Positions 23,595 through 31,437 of a stretch of DNA of 64,000 nucleotides are shown piece by piece. Position 1 is the first letter of the stretch. Each line of letters opens with the position of its first letter. The position numbers were made by a program, and so were the translations under genes. Source of the stretch: Micromonospora marina (GTDB lineage: Bacteria; Actinomycetota; Actinomycetes; Mycobacteriales; Micromonosporaceae); contig NZ_FMCV01000004.1 in assembly GCF_900091565.1 (NCBI RefSeq), positions 62,001-126,000 of the forward strand, written 5' to 3'. Below the pieces are notes generated by a model, which did no database searches, was not told the DNA's origin, and worked only from the letters and a program-made list of their open reading frames with translations.

Positions 23595-26500
23595 GTGGAC
23601 GCGGGGCAGGTCATCCGGTGGCAGCCGGGGGAGACCGTCCTCGACACGTTCCGCATCGAGGAGGTCGTCGAGACCGGCGGCACGGGGTTCGTCTACCGCG
23701 CGCATCACCTCGGCTGGGGCGTCGACCTGGCGGTGAAGACACCGCGCCCCGACCTGGCCTCGGCGCCCGGGATCCTCGACCTGCTCGCCCAGGAGGCGCA
23801 GGCCTGGACCGACCTCGACCCGCACCCGAACGTGGTCGGCTGCAACTACGTACAGCGCGTCGGGGCGTACCCGGTGATCTTCGCGGAATGGGTCGCGGGC
23901 GGGGACCTGACCGCGGCGGTCCGGGACGGCCGGTGCCGCGACCTGCCGCGGGCGCTCGACGTGGCGATCCAGATGCTGCGCGGCATCGGGCACGCCCACG
24001 CGGCGGGCCTGGTGCACCAGGACGTCAAGCCGTCAAACGTCATGTACGACGGCGAGACGGCGAGGGTCACCGACTTCGGCACGGCCAAGGCGAAGGCATC
24101 CGTCTCCTCGCCCCCGCAGGGTGGCGACGAGACCGGGTACGCGACGCTCGGCGGCTTCACCCCGCAATATTGCTCGCCGGAACAGGTCGATCCGGCGGGC
24201 CGGATCGGCCGGGCCAGCGACATGTGGTCCTGGGCGTTGACAGTGATCGAGTTGCTGCACGGGCGCCGGCTCTGGAAGTGGGGCCACGACGGTGCGGACG
24301 CGCTGGCCGAACTACGCGACGATCTCCCGCCGGCGCTGCGAGACCTGCTGGCGGGCTGCCTCGACCGCGATCCCCGGTCGCGGGTCGGCGACACCGCCGA
24401 GGCGGAGGCCGTGCTCCTGGACGTGTACGCAGACGGCACCGGAAGCCCCTACCCGCACTCCGGCCAGGTCCCGCCGTCGCTTCGGGCCGACGGCCTGTCC
24501 AACAAGGCGCTGTCGCTGTGGGACCTCGGTGAGCAGAGCCGGGCGATCGAGCTGTTCGAGCGGGCCAAGACGATCGACCCGAACAACGTCCGCGCGGTCT
24601 ACAACCACGGGCTGATCAGGTGGGCCGACGGCCTGGTCACCGACGAGACGCTGCTGTCGGAACTGCGCGCCACCGGCGACTCCTGGGAGGCGGACTACCT
24701 GGCCGCGATGGTGCACATGGAACGCGGCGACGGTGTCCTCGCCGCCCGCCACCTAACCGAGGCGGACCGGAAGCACCCGGGCTCACCCGAGATCGCGGTC
24801 GCGCGGGAACGCTGCGCCCGGCTGGAGCCGAGAGGCACCCTTGAGGTGTTCGGGCGCACGTCCGGCACGGTCGTGGCCATGGCCTGCGACCACGACGCGA
24901 CACACGTCGTGGTGGCGGAGGAGTCGGGCCGGGTGCGGATCTGGGACGCGTTCACCGGCCGGGTCGTCGCCGAACTCGCCGATTCCGGTCGGGTTCCCGT
25001 CGATGTCGCCATCGACCACGCCGGCACCCGGATCCTGGTCTGCCACCGGGATGCCGTGGTCGAGGCGTGGCGCCTGGTGGACGGAGCCGCCGAGCCGGAC
25101 GGCCGGTGGGAGGGTGGCACGGCCGTGGCGCTCAGCCCCGAGGGCGGCTTCGCGGCCGTGGGCACGGCCGACGGCCGCGTCCTCGTCCTCCGCGCCGGCA
25201 CGTGGGAGACGGTTGCCGACATCCGGCCCCACCAGGGCAGGATCACCCGGGTGGTCCTCGGCCCGGACGCCGAGGTGCTCGTCTCGGCCTCGCTGGGGCG
25301 TGTCCACTCGGGGGTCGACCACCGGGTGGAGCAGTGGTGGCCGCTGCGTCGCACCCGGATGCGGGGCCTGCAGATACCTCCCGACGAGGTGGAGCCCGAC
25401 CACCAGAAGGTCGCAGTGGCAGCGGACGGCTCGACCGTCCTGAGGCGCGGCTTCCGCTCGCTGATGGCGGTGGACATGCGGGTCTGGGACGGGCCGCGCC
25501 AGTGGGAGATTCCCTGGCTGACGAGCTACGACCTGCTCGGCGTCTCGGGCCGTGCGGGCTGGGCGCTGGTCGACCCCGGGACCGGAGACCTCCAGGTCCT
25601 CGAACTGGCCAACCGCCGCTGCGTCCGCACCTTCGACAAGGACTTCGAGCGGGGTACGCGTCGCGACGCGACGACGTTCAGCGGCGACTGCGGGTACGCC
25701 GTCGTCGCCGAGTCGGTGGGCTTTCCCCGCGGCCAGACCTCGCTGTCCCGCCTGCCCATGCCGCTCAGCGGACACCTCGCCCCGTGGTCGTACGCGCCAC
25801 CCCGCCCGGTCGGTGTCCTCGCCCACGAGGAGAGCGCATTCGAGCAGGTCATGGATCGAATCGAAGCGCTGATCGAGTCCGGGGGGCGACGGGCGGCGGC
25901 GGAGGCGATCCGCGAGGCCAGGGCCATTCCCGGCTATCACCGCCACCCGCGCCTGCGCCGTGCGTCCCGGGCCGCCGGCCGGGATCTGCGGCGCACCGGG
26001 CTGGCCGGCGTCTGGGTGCAGCAGGAGCTGTCCGACATCATGCTCACCCGCGGAACCTTCGACGTCAGTGATTCCGGCAGGTTGTTCGCCTTTCCCGCCA
26101 ACGTCGACGAGGTGGAGATCTTCGACCTGGAGACCCTTGAGAAGACGGGTTCGGTGACCCAGCAACGCAACCCCGCCACCACGCTGCGCTTCGCCAGGGG
26201 CGACCGCGATCTGGTCGTCGTCTACTCGGACGGGTCGGTCGCCTGTCACGACACCGCGACGTTCCAGCCACGGATCCGGGTCGCCGGTGCGCTGCCCAGC
26301 GACGAGGGGACCACGACGCTCGATCTCTCCGGCGACCTGCTGACCGTCGGATTCGGGTACGGCCTGGCGACGGTGTGGTCGCTGGAGGCCGCCGCCTGCG
26401 TCGCGACGGTCCGTACCGGGCGCGGCACCATCGCCGGCGTCACGGCCGACGAGGAATCCCGGCTGATCGCCGTGCACCTGCGAACGGGCGACACGAACAC

Positions 26501-27053
26501 CGTGGAGGTCCGGTCGACGGACACCGGAAAGTTGGTGCGGACCTTCCCGCACGTCGACGCGCACACGGAGATCCGCTTCGCCTCCGGTGTGCTGCTGATG
26601 GCCGGGATGACCCGCCTGACCGCGTGGCGACCGGGTGACCGGCGCCCGCTGTACGAGATCCAGTGGGTGAAGCACACCTCCTCGGCCACCCTGTCCTTCA
26701 CCGGCGGCCGTCGCCTCGCCGCCATCGCCGGTCAGCAGGGCTTCGTCGTCTGGCACACCGCGACCGGAGACCTGGTGTTCGACGGAAGGGCCGTCGGCGA
26801 TCCCGACCACCCCGGGTACGGGATCGACAACGTGGCGGTGTCCGCCGACGGCACGTTCGCCGTCGCGGGAGACCCGGGCGAGCAGACCGTCGACGTCTGG
26901 GACCTGCGAACCGGACGCCGGATCCGCACGCTGCACGGTCACCTCGCCTGGGTGAACGCGGTACGCGCCGACGGCTCCTTCAGCACCGTCGTCACCGGCG
27001 ACTTCCAGGGCACCGTCCGCATCTGGGGCCTCGACTGGGACCACGGGGAGTGA
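23595..27053 (+). CDS. Ser/Thr kinase with TPR and WD40-type propellers
   Basis: Multidomain protein of 1152 residues. An N-terminal Hanks-type kinase (about 15-275) shows a glycine loop ETGGTGFVYRA, the ATP lysine K48 in LAVKTPR, the catalytic loop HQDVKPSN (141-148, Q instead of R), DFG at 160-162 and CSPEQ. A TPR-like helical segment (about 295-400, ALSLWDLGEQSRAIELFERA) follows. The rest (about 415-1150) is two blocks of WD40-like beta strands separated by a helical insert near 755-800, ending in VRIWGLDW. No transmembrane segment, so it is cytosolic. Start is GTG 23595. The HQD motif marks a non-RD kinase, which often signals independently of activation-loop phosphorylation. Confidence 0.88.
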   Translation: MDAGQVIRWQPGETVLDTFRIEEVVETGGTGFVYRAHHLGWGVDLAVKTPRPDLASAPGILDLLAQEAQAWTDLDPHPNVVGCNYVQRVGAYPVIFAEWVAGGDLTAAVRDGRCRDLPRALDVAIQMLRGIGHAHAAGLVHQDVKPSNVMYDGETARVTDFGTAKAKASVSSPPQGGDETGYATLGGFTPQYCSPEQVDPAGRIGRASDMWSWALTVIELLHGRRLWKWGHDGADALAELRDDLPPALRDLLAGCLDRDPRSRVGDTAEAEAVLLDVYADGTGSPYPHSGQVPPSLRADGLSNKALSLWDLGEQSRAIELFERAKTIDPNNVRAVYNHGLIRWADGLVTDETLLSELRATGDSWEADYLAAMVHMERGDGVLAARHLTEADRKHPGSPEIAVARERCARLEPRGTLEVFGRTSGTVVAMACDHDATHVVVAEESGRVRIWDAFTGRVVAELADSGRVPVDVAIDHAGTRILVCHRDAVVEAWRLVDGAAEPDGRWEGGTAVALSPEGGFAAVGTADGRVLVLRAGTWETVADIRPHQGRITRVVLGPDAEVLVSASLGRVHSGVDHRVEQWWPLRRTRMRGLQIPPDEVEPDHQKVAVAADGSTVLRRGFRSLMAVDMRVWDGPRQWEIPWLTSYDLLGVSGRAGWALVDPGTGDLQVLELANRRCVRTFDKDFERGTRRDATTFSGDCGYAVVAESVGFPRGQTSLSRLPMPLSGHLAPWSYAPPRPVGVLAHEESAFEQVMDRIEALIESGGRRAAAEAIREARAIPGYHRHPRLRRASRAAGRDLRRTGLAGVWVQQELSDIMLTRGTFDVSDSGRLFAFPANVDEVEIFDLETLEKTGSVTQQRNPATTLRFARGDRDLVVVYSDGSVACHDTATFQPRIRVAGALPSDEGTTTLDLSGDLLTVGFGYGLATVWSLEAAACVATVRTGRGTIAGVTADEESRLIAVHLRTGDTNTVEVRSTDTGKLVRTFPHVDAHTEIRFASGVLLMAGMTRLTAWRPGDRRPLYEIQWVKHTSSATLSFTGGRRLAAIAGQQGFVVWHTATGDLVFDGRAVGDPDHPGYGIDNVAVSADGTFAVAGDPGEQTVDVWDLRTGRRIRTLHGHLAWVNAVRADGSFSTVVTGDFQGTVRIWGLDWDHGE

Positions 27054-27059
27054 TCGATC

Positions 27060-27674
27060 ATGTTCGGACGCCGCCGCCGGCACGAGGAGCTACGGGCGAA
27101 GTTCCTGGCCAACCGGGATCGGGTCCGGTCCTGGTGGGAGGACTGGGAGATCCCCGAGGTCGTGTGGGCCGACGAGTTCAACGACGTCCCCGCACCCTGG
27201 ATCGTGCTGGAGCAGGACCGGGAGAACTGGCTCAGCACCCAAGCGCCCGTCACGGAGACCTACTTCTGGATGTTCCTCGGGCGTCCGTTGACCCCGGGAG
27301 TCCGCGAGGTGCGGGTCCGATGGCAGTTCGGGGCGGGGCACCGGTTCGAGGAACTCGACCTGACGATCGTCAGTGTGTGCGACCCGTCGTACCTGGCCGA
27401 GAAGCTGACCCTGGCGGTTCACCAGGCCCGCTTCAAGGGCTGGCGGGACGAGGACGCGCAGCCGGTCTACGAGTGGCTGGTCGAGGGCGTCGGCATGACC
27501 CCCCTCGACAACGCCGTACGGGGCACCAAGCGGTTGGGGTTCGTCCTGATGACGTTCAGCCGTTTCCCTGACAACGACGGCAACGTGGTCGTGCGACTGA
27601 CAGTGGTCGAGACCGACCGTGCGCAGGACGGCTCACCGCTCGACGCCGACGGGGTGTCCATCCCCGAACGGTAG
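27060..27674 (+). CDS. unknown protein following the kinase gene
   Basis: Unrecognised 204-residue protein. It opens with a basic stretch (MFGRRRRHEELRAKF), then has a mixed alpha/beta sequence rich in W, D and E (WWEDWEIPEVVWADEF) and no membrane segment. Start is ATG 27060, 6 bases after the kinase stop, so it belongs to the same operon. Third positions are GC-rich as in its neighbours. It may be a kinase partner or substrate, but nothing in the sequence shows this. Confidence 0.7.
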   Translation: MFGRRRRHEELRAKFLANRDRVRSWWEDWEIPEVVWADEFNDVPAPWIVLEQDRENWLSTQAPVTETYFWMFLGRPLTPGVREVRVRWQFGAGHRFEELDLTIVSVCDPSYLAEKLTLAVHQARFKGWRDEDAQPVYEWLVEGVGMTPLDNAVRGTKRLGFVLMTFSRFPDNDGNVVVRLTVVETDRAQDGSPLDADGVSIPER

Positions 27675-27952
27675 GCGATCGGGACCGGAGGCGATGGTGC
27701 GGATGCCGTACGGCAGTTGCGACCTGCGGCGCGCAGGGGGACGGGCGCGGCGGTCGAGGCGGTCGGGTGCGTGCCCTGAGCAGAACCGCTGGCCTCGGAA
27801 CCGCCACGGCGGGCAGGCTGCCGGTGTGGCGACGGCTTCGGCGGTGAGGTGGCGACCTACCACGCACGGCATCGGCGCGGCTGTCCGCCCGAGGTGCTCG
27901 ACGCGCTGGCGGCCAGCCTTCCGTCTCGGCGCCGCAGGGGCTGGGCTCCGCC
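27675..27952. other. non-coding stretch before the toxin module
   Basis: No convincing gene is seen in these 278 bases. Short frames on both strands lack consistent third-position GC bias. The stretch contains GTGGCGACCTACCACGC at 27849, which opens a frame that becomes unlike coding sequence near 27930, where a different frame becomes coding-like. This suggests a frameshifted or deleted small gene. Confidence 0.5.
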
Positions 27953-28063
27953 GTGCTCGACGCGCGGCTGCGCGAGTTGCAGGAGGCGAGCGTCCGTCAG
28001 ATGTCCGCGCTCACCGGCGCGCTTACCGGCGTGATGCGGACCATCCGGGAGCCGGGACGATGA
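27953..28063 (+). pseudogene. end of a small WXG100-module protein, probably truncated
   Basis: The last 36 codons of a frame starting at GTG 27953 are clearly coding-like (almost every third base G or C) and predict one amphipathic helix: VLDARLRELQEASVRQMSAL and onward to IREPGR. Upstream, the frame is closed and the likely N-terminal half is in another frame. In similar modules a small helical partner is encoded here, before the WXG100 gene. It could also be a real 36-residue protein. Confidence 0.4.
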
Positions 28064-28082
28064 TCGACGGAGGGGAGCGCTG

Positions 28083-28409
28083 ATGGCCCGCGAGATCGAG
28101 ATCGATCCCGAATCGATCATCGGGGCGGGCGACGACATCGTCGCCTCGGCGCAGCGTCTGCGTGCCGCACTGTCCGCGTTCGACGCCGAGTTGGCGGCCT
28201 TCGGCACCCCGTGGGGCAACGACGACCTCGGCTCGCTCATCGGGATGGTGTACGAGACGATCCGCGACCTGGCGCTGGAGAGCTACGAGGCGAACCTCGT
28301 CGAGATCGAGGACATCGGGAAGCTGAGCCGGGTGATGGGTCTCAACTACCAGGAGACCGAACGCATGATCGCCGAGAGCCTCGGCCGCTTCCGTGAGGTG
28401 CTCGGCTGA
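28083..28409 (+). CDS. WXG100/ESX-like small helical protein
   Basis: Helical protein of 108 residues of the type that accompanies type VII secretion toxins. The WXG turn is approximated by TPWGNDDLG (about 43-51) between two long helices, and the gene sits directly before a CpnT-like gene. Such proteins usually act as secretion partners. Start is ATG 28083 with a strong GGAGGGGAGC. The following gene begins 1 base after its stop, so translation is coupled. No ESX secretion apparatus genes lie in this window. Confidence 0.75.
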   Translation: MAREIEIDPESIIGAGDDIVASAQRLRAALSAFDAELAAFGTPWGNDDLGSLIGMVYETIRDLALESYEANLVEIEDIGKLSRVMGLNYQETERMIAESLGRFREVLG

Positions 28410-28410
28410 C

Positions 28411-28905
28411 ATGGGAATGACCCTGCCGGGAGAGCTGGTGTCCCTGCTCGCCATGCTCGGCTATACGTGGCCCGAGGCCGACGAGACGAAGCTGCTGGAG
28501 ATGGGCCAGGCGTGGCTCGCCTTCCCGGACCGGCTCCGTGCTCCGGTGGCCGACGCCGATCGGTCGGCGCAGCAGATGTGGACCCAGAACCGCGACGACG
28601 CCATCGAACGCTTCCAGACGAGCTGGCAGGCCGCCGACTCGGCGAAGACCAACCTGGACGACGGGGCGTCCGCGGCGGCGCTCATCGGAACCGGGCTCAT
28701 GGTGTGCGCCGGGATTGTCCTCGCGTTGAAGATCAACGTCATCGTGCAGCTGACGCTTCTCGCGATTCAGATAGCGCAGGCGGTCGCCACGGCCGCTGTC
28801 ACGTTCGGCGCCTCCCTGCTGGAGATCCCGATCTTCAAGCTCATCACCGGTGTCCTCATCGACCAGTTGCTCAACCTGGCCACCGAAGCGGTGCTCGGTG
28901 GGTAG
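28411..28905 (+). CDS. CpnT-like N-terminal (WXG100-like) domain protein
   Basis: Protein of 164 residues matching the WXG100-like N-terminal domain of CpnT-type toxins: TWPEADETKLLEMGQAW (about 19-35), MWTQNRDDAI, then hydrophobic helices IGTGLMVCAGIVLAL and NVIVQLTLLAIQIAQ and the ending EIPIFKLITGVLIDQLL. In relatives this domain is continuous with a C-terminal toxin. Here it ends at a stop that overlaps the start of the EndoU gene by 8 bases in another frame, so toxin and targeting domain are either separately translated or joined by frameshifting. Start is ATG 28411. Confidence 0.82.
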   Translation: MGMTLPGELVSLLAMLGYTWPEADETKLLEMGQAWLAFPDRLRAPVADADRSAQQMWTQNRDDAIERFQTSWQAADSAKTNLDDGASAAALIGTGLMVCAGIVLALKINVIVQLTLLAIQIAQAVATAAVTFGASLLEIPIFKLITGVLIDQLLNLATEAVLGG

Positions 28906-29800
28906 GCGGGGAAAGGCCGGTCTCTTCACGCCGGTGGAGAAATGGCTCCGGGCCCGGATGCGGCACCGCCGCTATGCGCACATCTTCCGCGGCCACGTGA
29001 ACACCAACGCCACTCCGCCCCGGGGCACCGGCTTCCACCACCGGTTCATGGGAGAGAACCCGCCGGGTGCCCGGGTCCGGGTCGACGCGGACGGCCGCGA
29101 GATGATCCTCGAACGGCACGCCGACGGCACGTACCGCGCTCGCGTCGACGTGCAGGACGACGGCGGTGTCTGGCGCCAGAAGCGCGGTTCGAGCACCTTC
29201 TTCCCGGACAACTGGACGCCGCAGCGGGTCGACGAGACGATCGAGGGCGCGTTCCGGTCCGGCGGCCCGCACCCGGACGACCCGAACAAATGGCAGGGGC
29301 GGGCGAACGGGCTGCTCGTGGAGGGCTTCTACAATCCCGGTGGCACGACGTGGTATTCGGCTTGGCCGGTGGGGGGGACGCTAGCTGTGGGTGACATCCA
29401 GTTCGGGCGCAATCAGAACGGCGCGCCCACCATGACCAGCGGTGACGCGCGTTTCCGCCCGTTCGCCTCCCAGCTCGTCAGCGACATCCAGACCTACGCC
29501 CCGGACTGTCTCGAGCTGCTGCAGTGCATCGACGACGTGATGTCCGGGCGCTCGGACTACGAGGAGTACGAGGGCAACTCCACGGTGGTGCGCTGCACAC
29601 CGACCGGCGTCAACGTGGACAGCCTCGGACCGGTGCCGTCGGGAGCGTCGTACACGGTCGACGAGGCCCGCACGGTGATCCTCGCCTACTTCGACTTCCT
29701 CGCCCCTACGCCTGCGGAGAAGAAGCGTCACCTCGCCACCTGGGAGCGGGAGCACGGCGGCCCCTTCCCCGGGCGGCACCTGCTGCGTCTGCCCGGCTGA
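28898..29800 (+). CDS. EndoU nuclease toxin fused in frame to probable immunity protein
   Basis: The frame encodes 300 residues. Residues 26-157 match bacterial EndoU ribonuclease toxins: YAHIFRGHVN (H28), GFHHRF (H47, H48), the lysine stretch WRQKRGSSTFFPDNW (K95, 93-106 region) and VEGFYNPGGTTWYSAWPV, where such toxins normally end. The following 137 residues look like a separate immunity protein. The join is a run of seven G at 29371-29377; with six G the toxin would end WPVGGR and stop at once. Start GTG 28898 overlaps the previous gene. As written the protein is a toxin-antitoxin fusion; an indel (real or sequencing) is the simpler explanation. Confidence 0.8.
   Translation: MGRRGKAGLFTPVEKWLRARMRHRRYAHIFRGHVNTNATPPRGTGFHHRFMGENPPGARVRVDADGREMILERHADGTYRARVDVQDDGGVWRQKRGSSTFFPDNWTPQRVDETIEGAFRSGGPHPDDPNKWQGRANGLLVEGFYNPGGTTWYSAWPVGGTLAVGDIQFGRNQNGAPTMTSGDARFRPFASQLVSDIQTYAPDCLELLQCIDDVMSGRSDYEEYEGNSTVVRCTPTGVNVDSLGPVPSGASYTVDEARTVILAYFDFLAPTPAEKKRHLATWEREHGGPFPGRHLLRLPG
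29371..29377 (+). other. G7 run, probable indel or slippage site
   Basis: Seven consecutive G bases lie exactly at the toxin/immunity boundary. Deleting one makes the reading frame enter TAG (29382-29384) and separates the two genes by a few bases, with the immunity start GTG at 29387. A slippery homopolymer could also allow phase variation. Confidence 0.6.
29387..29800 (+). CDS. probable EndoU immunity protein (YacL-like), in the same frame
   Basis: From GTG 29387 the frame encodes 137 acidic residues, starting MGDIQFGRNQNGAPTM. It contains an ELLQCIDDVMSG helix, a beta segment STVVRCTPTGVNVDSL and the closing helix TVDEARTVILAYFDFL. The arrangement resembles the YacL/UPF0231-like family and its position after a nuclease toxin suggests it binds and neutralises EndoU. 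This is an alternative gene model for the second half of the fused frame above. Family match is tentative. Confidence 0.5.
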   Translation: MGDIQFGRNQNGAPTMTSGDARFRPFASQLVSDIQTYAPDCLELLQCIDDVMSGRSDYEEYEGNSTVVRCTPTGVNVDSLGPVPSGASYTVDEARTVILAYFDFLAPTPAEKKRHLATWEREHGGPFPGRHLLRLPG

Positions 29801-29806
29801 CACCGC

Positions 29807-31174
29807 TCAGCGGGCCAGCCGGGCGATCGCCGCGACCGAGCGGTCCACGTCCGCCTCCGTCGTGGTCGCGTTCGACACCGAGATCCGCATCAGCCGCCGT
29901 CCCCGCCACGTCGTCCCGCCGGCCCAGCACGTCCCGTCGGCCTGCACCGCGGCCACCACCCGGTCGGTGCGCGCGTCGTCGCCGAACCCGACCAGCACCT
30001 GGTTGAGCACCACGTCGTTCACCACCTCGAACCCGGCCGCGGTCAGCCCGTCGGCGAACCGCCGGGCCAGCGCGCAACACCGCTCGACCAGGGCGGCGAC
30101 GCCGTCGCGGCCCAGCTCCCGCAGGCCCGCCCAGACCGCGAGACCACGGGCGCGGCGGGAGGACTCCGCAGTCAGGTCCGCGCCCGCGGGCACCCCGCCG
30201 GAACCCACGAGGTACGCGGCGGCGAGCGACATGGCCGCCGCGTGCGCGTCGGGCCGGGCGCAGAACGCGAACGCCGTGTCGTACGGCAGGTTCAGCCACT
30301 TGTGGCCGTCGCAGGCCCACGAGTCGGCTGCCGCCAGCCCGTCGACCAGGTGCCGGGTGGCCGGGCTGGCCGCCGCCCACAGTCCGAACGCGCCGTCGAC
30401 GTGCGCCCAGCCGCCGTACCGGTGGGCCAGGCCGCAGGCGCGGCGCAGGTCGTCGCACGCGCCGGTGTTCACGTTGCCGGCCTGCAGGCACACGATCGTC
30501 GGGCCGGGACCGGCGTCGCGCAGCGCCGCCGCGAGGGCGTCCGGGTCGATCGCGCCCTGCGGGCCGACCGGCACCGCGCGCAGCGCGTCGGTGCCGAGAC
30601 CGAGGAGCCGCAGCGACCGGTCGACGGTCGCGTGCCGTTCGGCGCCGGCGAACACGCGCACCGCCGGTGCGCCGGTCAGGCCGCGCCGTTCCACGTCCCA
30701 GCCGGCGTCGGTGAGTACCTGGTGGCGGGCGGCGGCGAGCCCGGCGGTGTTGGCGGCCTGCCCGCCGGTGACGAACCCGACGGACGCGGTCGCCGGGATG
30801 CCGAGCAGCTCCTTCAGCCAGGTTCCGGCGACCGTCTCGGCGGCCACCGAGGCGGGGGAGGCGACCGCGTTGAACGCGTTCTGGTCCCACCCGGCGGCCA
30901 GCATGTCCGCGGCGGTGGCGGCGGGCAGCGCACCGCCGATGACGAAGCCGAAGTAGCGTGGCCCGGCGCTGGCGACGAGTCCCGGTTCGGCGGCGGCCAC
31001 CAGCTCCGCGAGGACCTGCTCGGGCGGGGTGGGCGCGTCCGGCAGCGGGCCGGCGAAGGCCCGGGTCAGCGCGGCCTGGTCCACGGGGACGCCGACCGGC
31101 CGGTCCGGCAGCGACAGCCGGTAGTCGGCCGCGTGGTCGGCGGCGCGCCGGAACAGGTGTCTCAGGTCGTCCAT
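29807..31174 (-). CDS. PLP-dependent amino acid decarboxylase (group II)
   Basis: Pyridoxal-phosphate decarboxylase of 455 residues, group II (aromatic-L-amino-acid, glutamate or diaminobutyrate decarboxylase-like). The PLP lysine is K292 in CDGHKWLN, the PLP aspartate is D260 in AHVDGAFG, and GFVTGGQAANTAGL (133-146) binds the phosphate. It converts an amino acid to its amine in the cytosol. The substrate cannot be read from the sequence. Start is ATG 31174. Converges on the toxin module with 6 bases between stops. Usual length for the family. Confidence 0.9.
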   Translation of the reverse strand: MDDLRHLFRRAADHAADYRLSLPDRPVGVPVDQAALTRAFAGPLPDAPTPPEQVLAELVAAAEPGLVASAGPRYFGFVIGGALPAATAADMLAAGWDQNAFNAVASPASVAAETVAGTWLKELLGIPATASVGFVTGGQAANTAGLAAARHQVLTDAGWDVERRGLTGAPAVRVFAGAERHATVDRSLRLLGLGTDALRAVPVGPQGAIDPDALAAALRDAGPGPTIVCLQAGNVNTGACDDLRRACGLAHRYGGWAHVDGAFGLWAAASPATRHLVDGLAAADSWACDGHKWLNLPYDTAFAFCARPDAHAAAMSLAAAYLVGSGGVPAGADLTAESSRRARGLAVWAGLRELGRDGVAALVERCCALARRFADGLTAAGFEVVNDVVLNQVLVGFGDDARTDRVVAAVQADGTCWAGGTTWRGRRLMRISVSNATTTEADVDRSVAAIARLAR

Positions 31175-31326
31175 CGCCGCACCCTAGCCGAGGGCGCGTT
31201 CCGCCTGAGCCGCCTCTCATGAACCGTCCTGACCGCCGGTCGTACCGAGTGCGGCGTCGAGGCGGTCCAGGTGCGCGGCGACCGGTCCGCGCCGAGGCCC
31301 TGCGCGCGTTACTCAAGCGGTAGGCC

Positions 31327-31362
31327 CGGCGGCCCGGGCGCGGCGCGCGCCCCGGGCCGCCG
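31327..31362. terminator. strong GC hairpin before the ABC exporter operon
   Basis: CGGCGGCCCGGG (31327-31338) pairs perfectly with CCCGGGCCGCCG (31351-31362) around a 12-base GC loop. It could end leftover upstream transcription or shape the leader of the downstream operon. No U-tract follows. The rest of 31175-31437 shows no gene. Confidence 0.45.
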
Positions 31363-31392
31363 TCGCGGAACCGCCGCTGGCGGACGGCCTAC

Positions 31393-31405
31393 CGTACGTT
31401 GTACG
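31393..31405. promoter_or_regulatory. palindromic operator upstream of DrrA-like gene
   Basis: CGTAC-GTT-GTACG is a perfect 13-base palindrome 32 bases before the DrrA-like start codon. It has the form of TetR-family operators and overlaps the expected promoter. No regulator gene is adjacent, so the binding protein is unknown; the TetR gene at 35655 is a candidate. Confidence 0.55.
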
Positions 31406-31437
31406 TTAGTGCCTTCGTCGACGGAGGGGGAACAGAC

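Noticed and set aside
27633..27872. Minus-strand 79-codon frame with cysteine and tryptophan (WRFRGQRFCSGH)
   Set aside because: Third-position GC pattern is not coding-like and the frame overlaps the end of the preceding gene.
31218..31320. Short coding-like stretches on both strands between the decarboxylase and the exporter operon (AAHLDRLDAALG on minus, AEALRALLKR on plus)
   Set aside because: Neither has a start codon or a recognisable family; too short to support even as a remnant.
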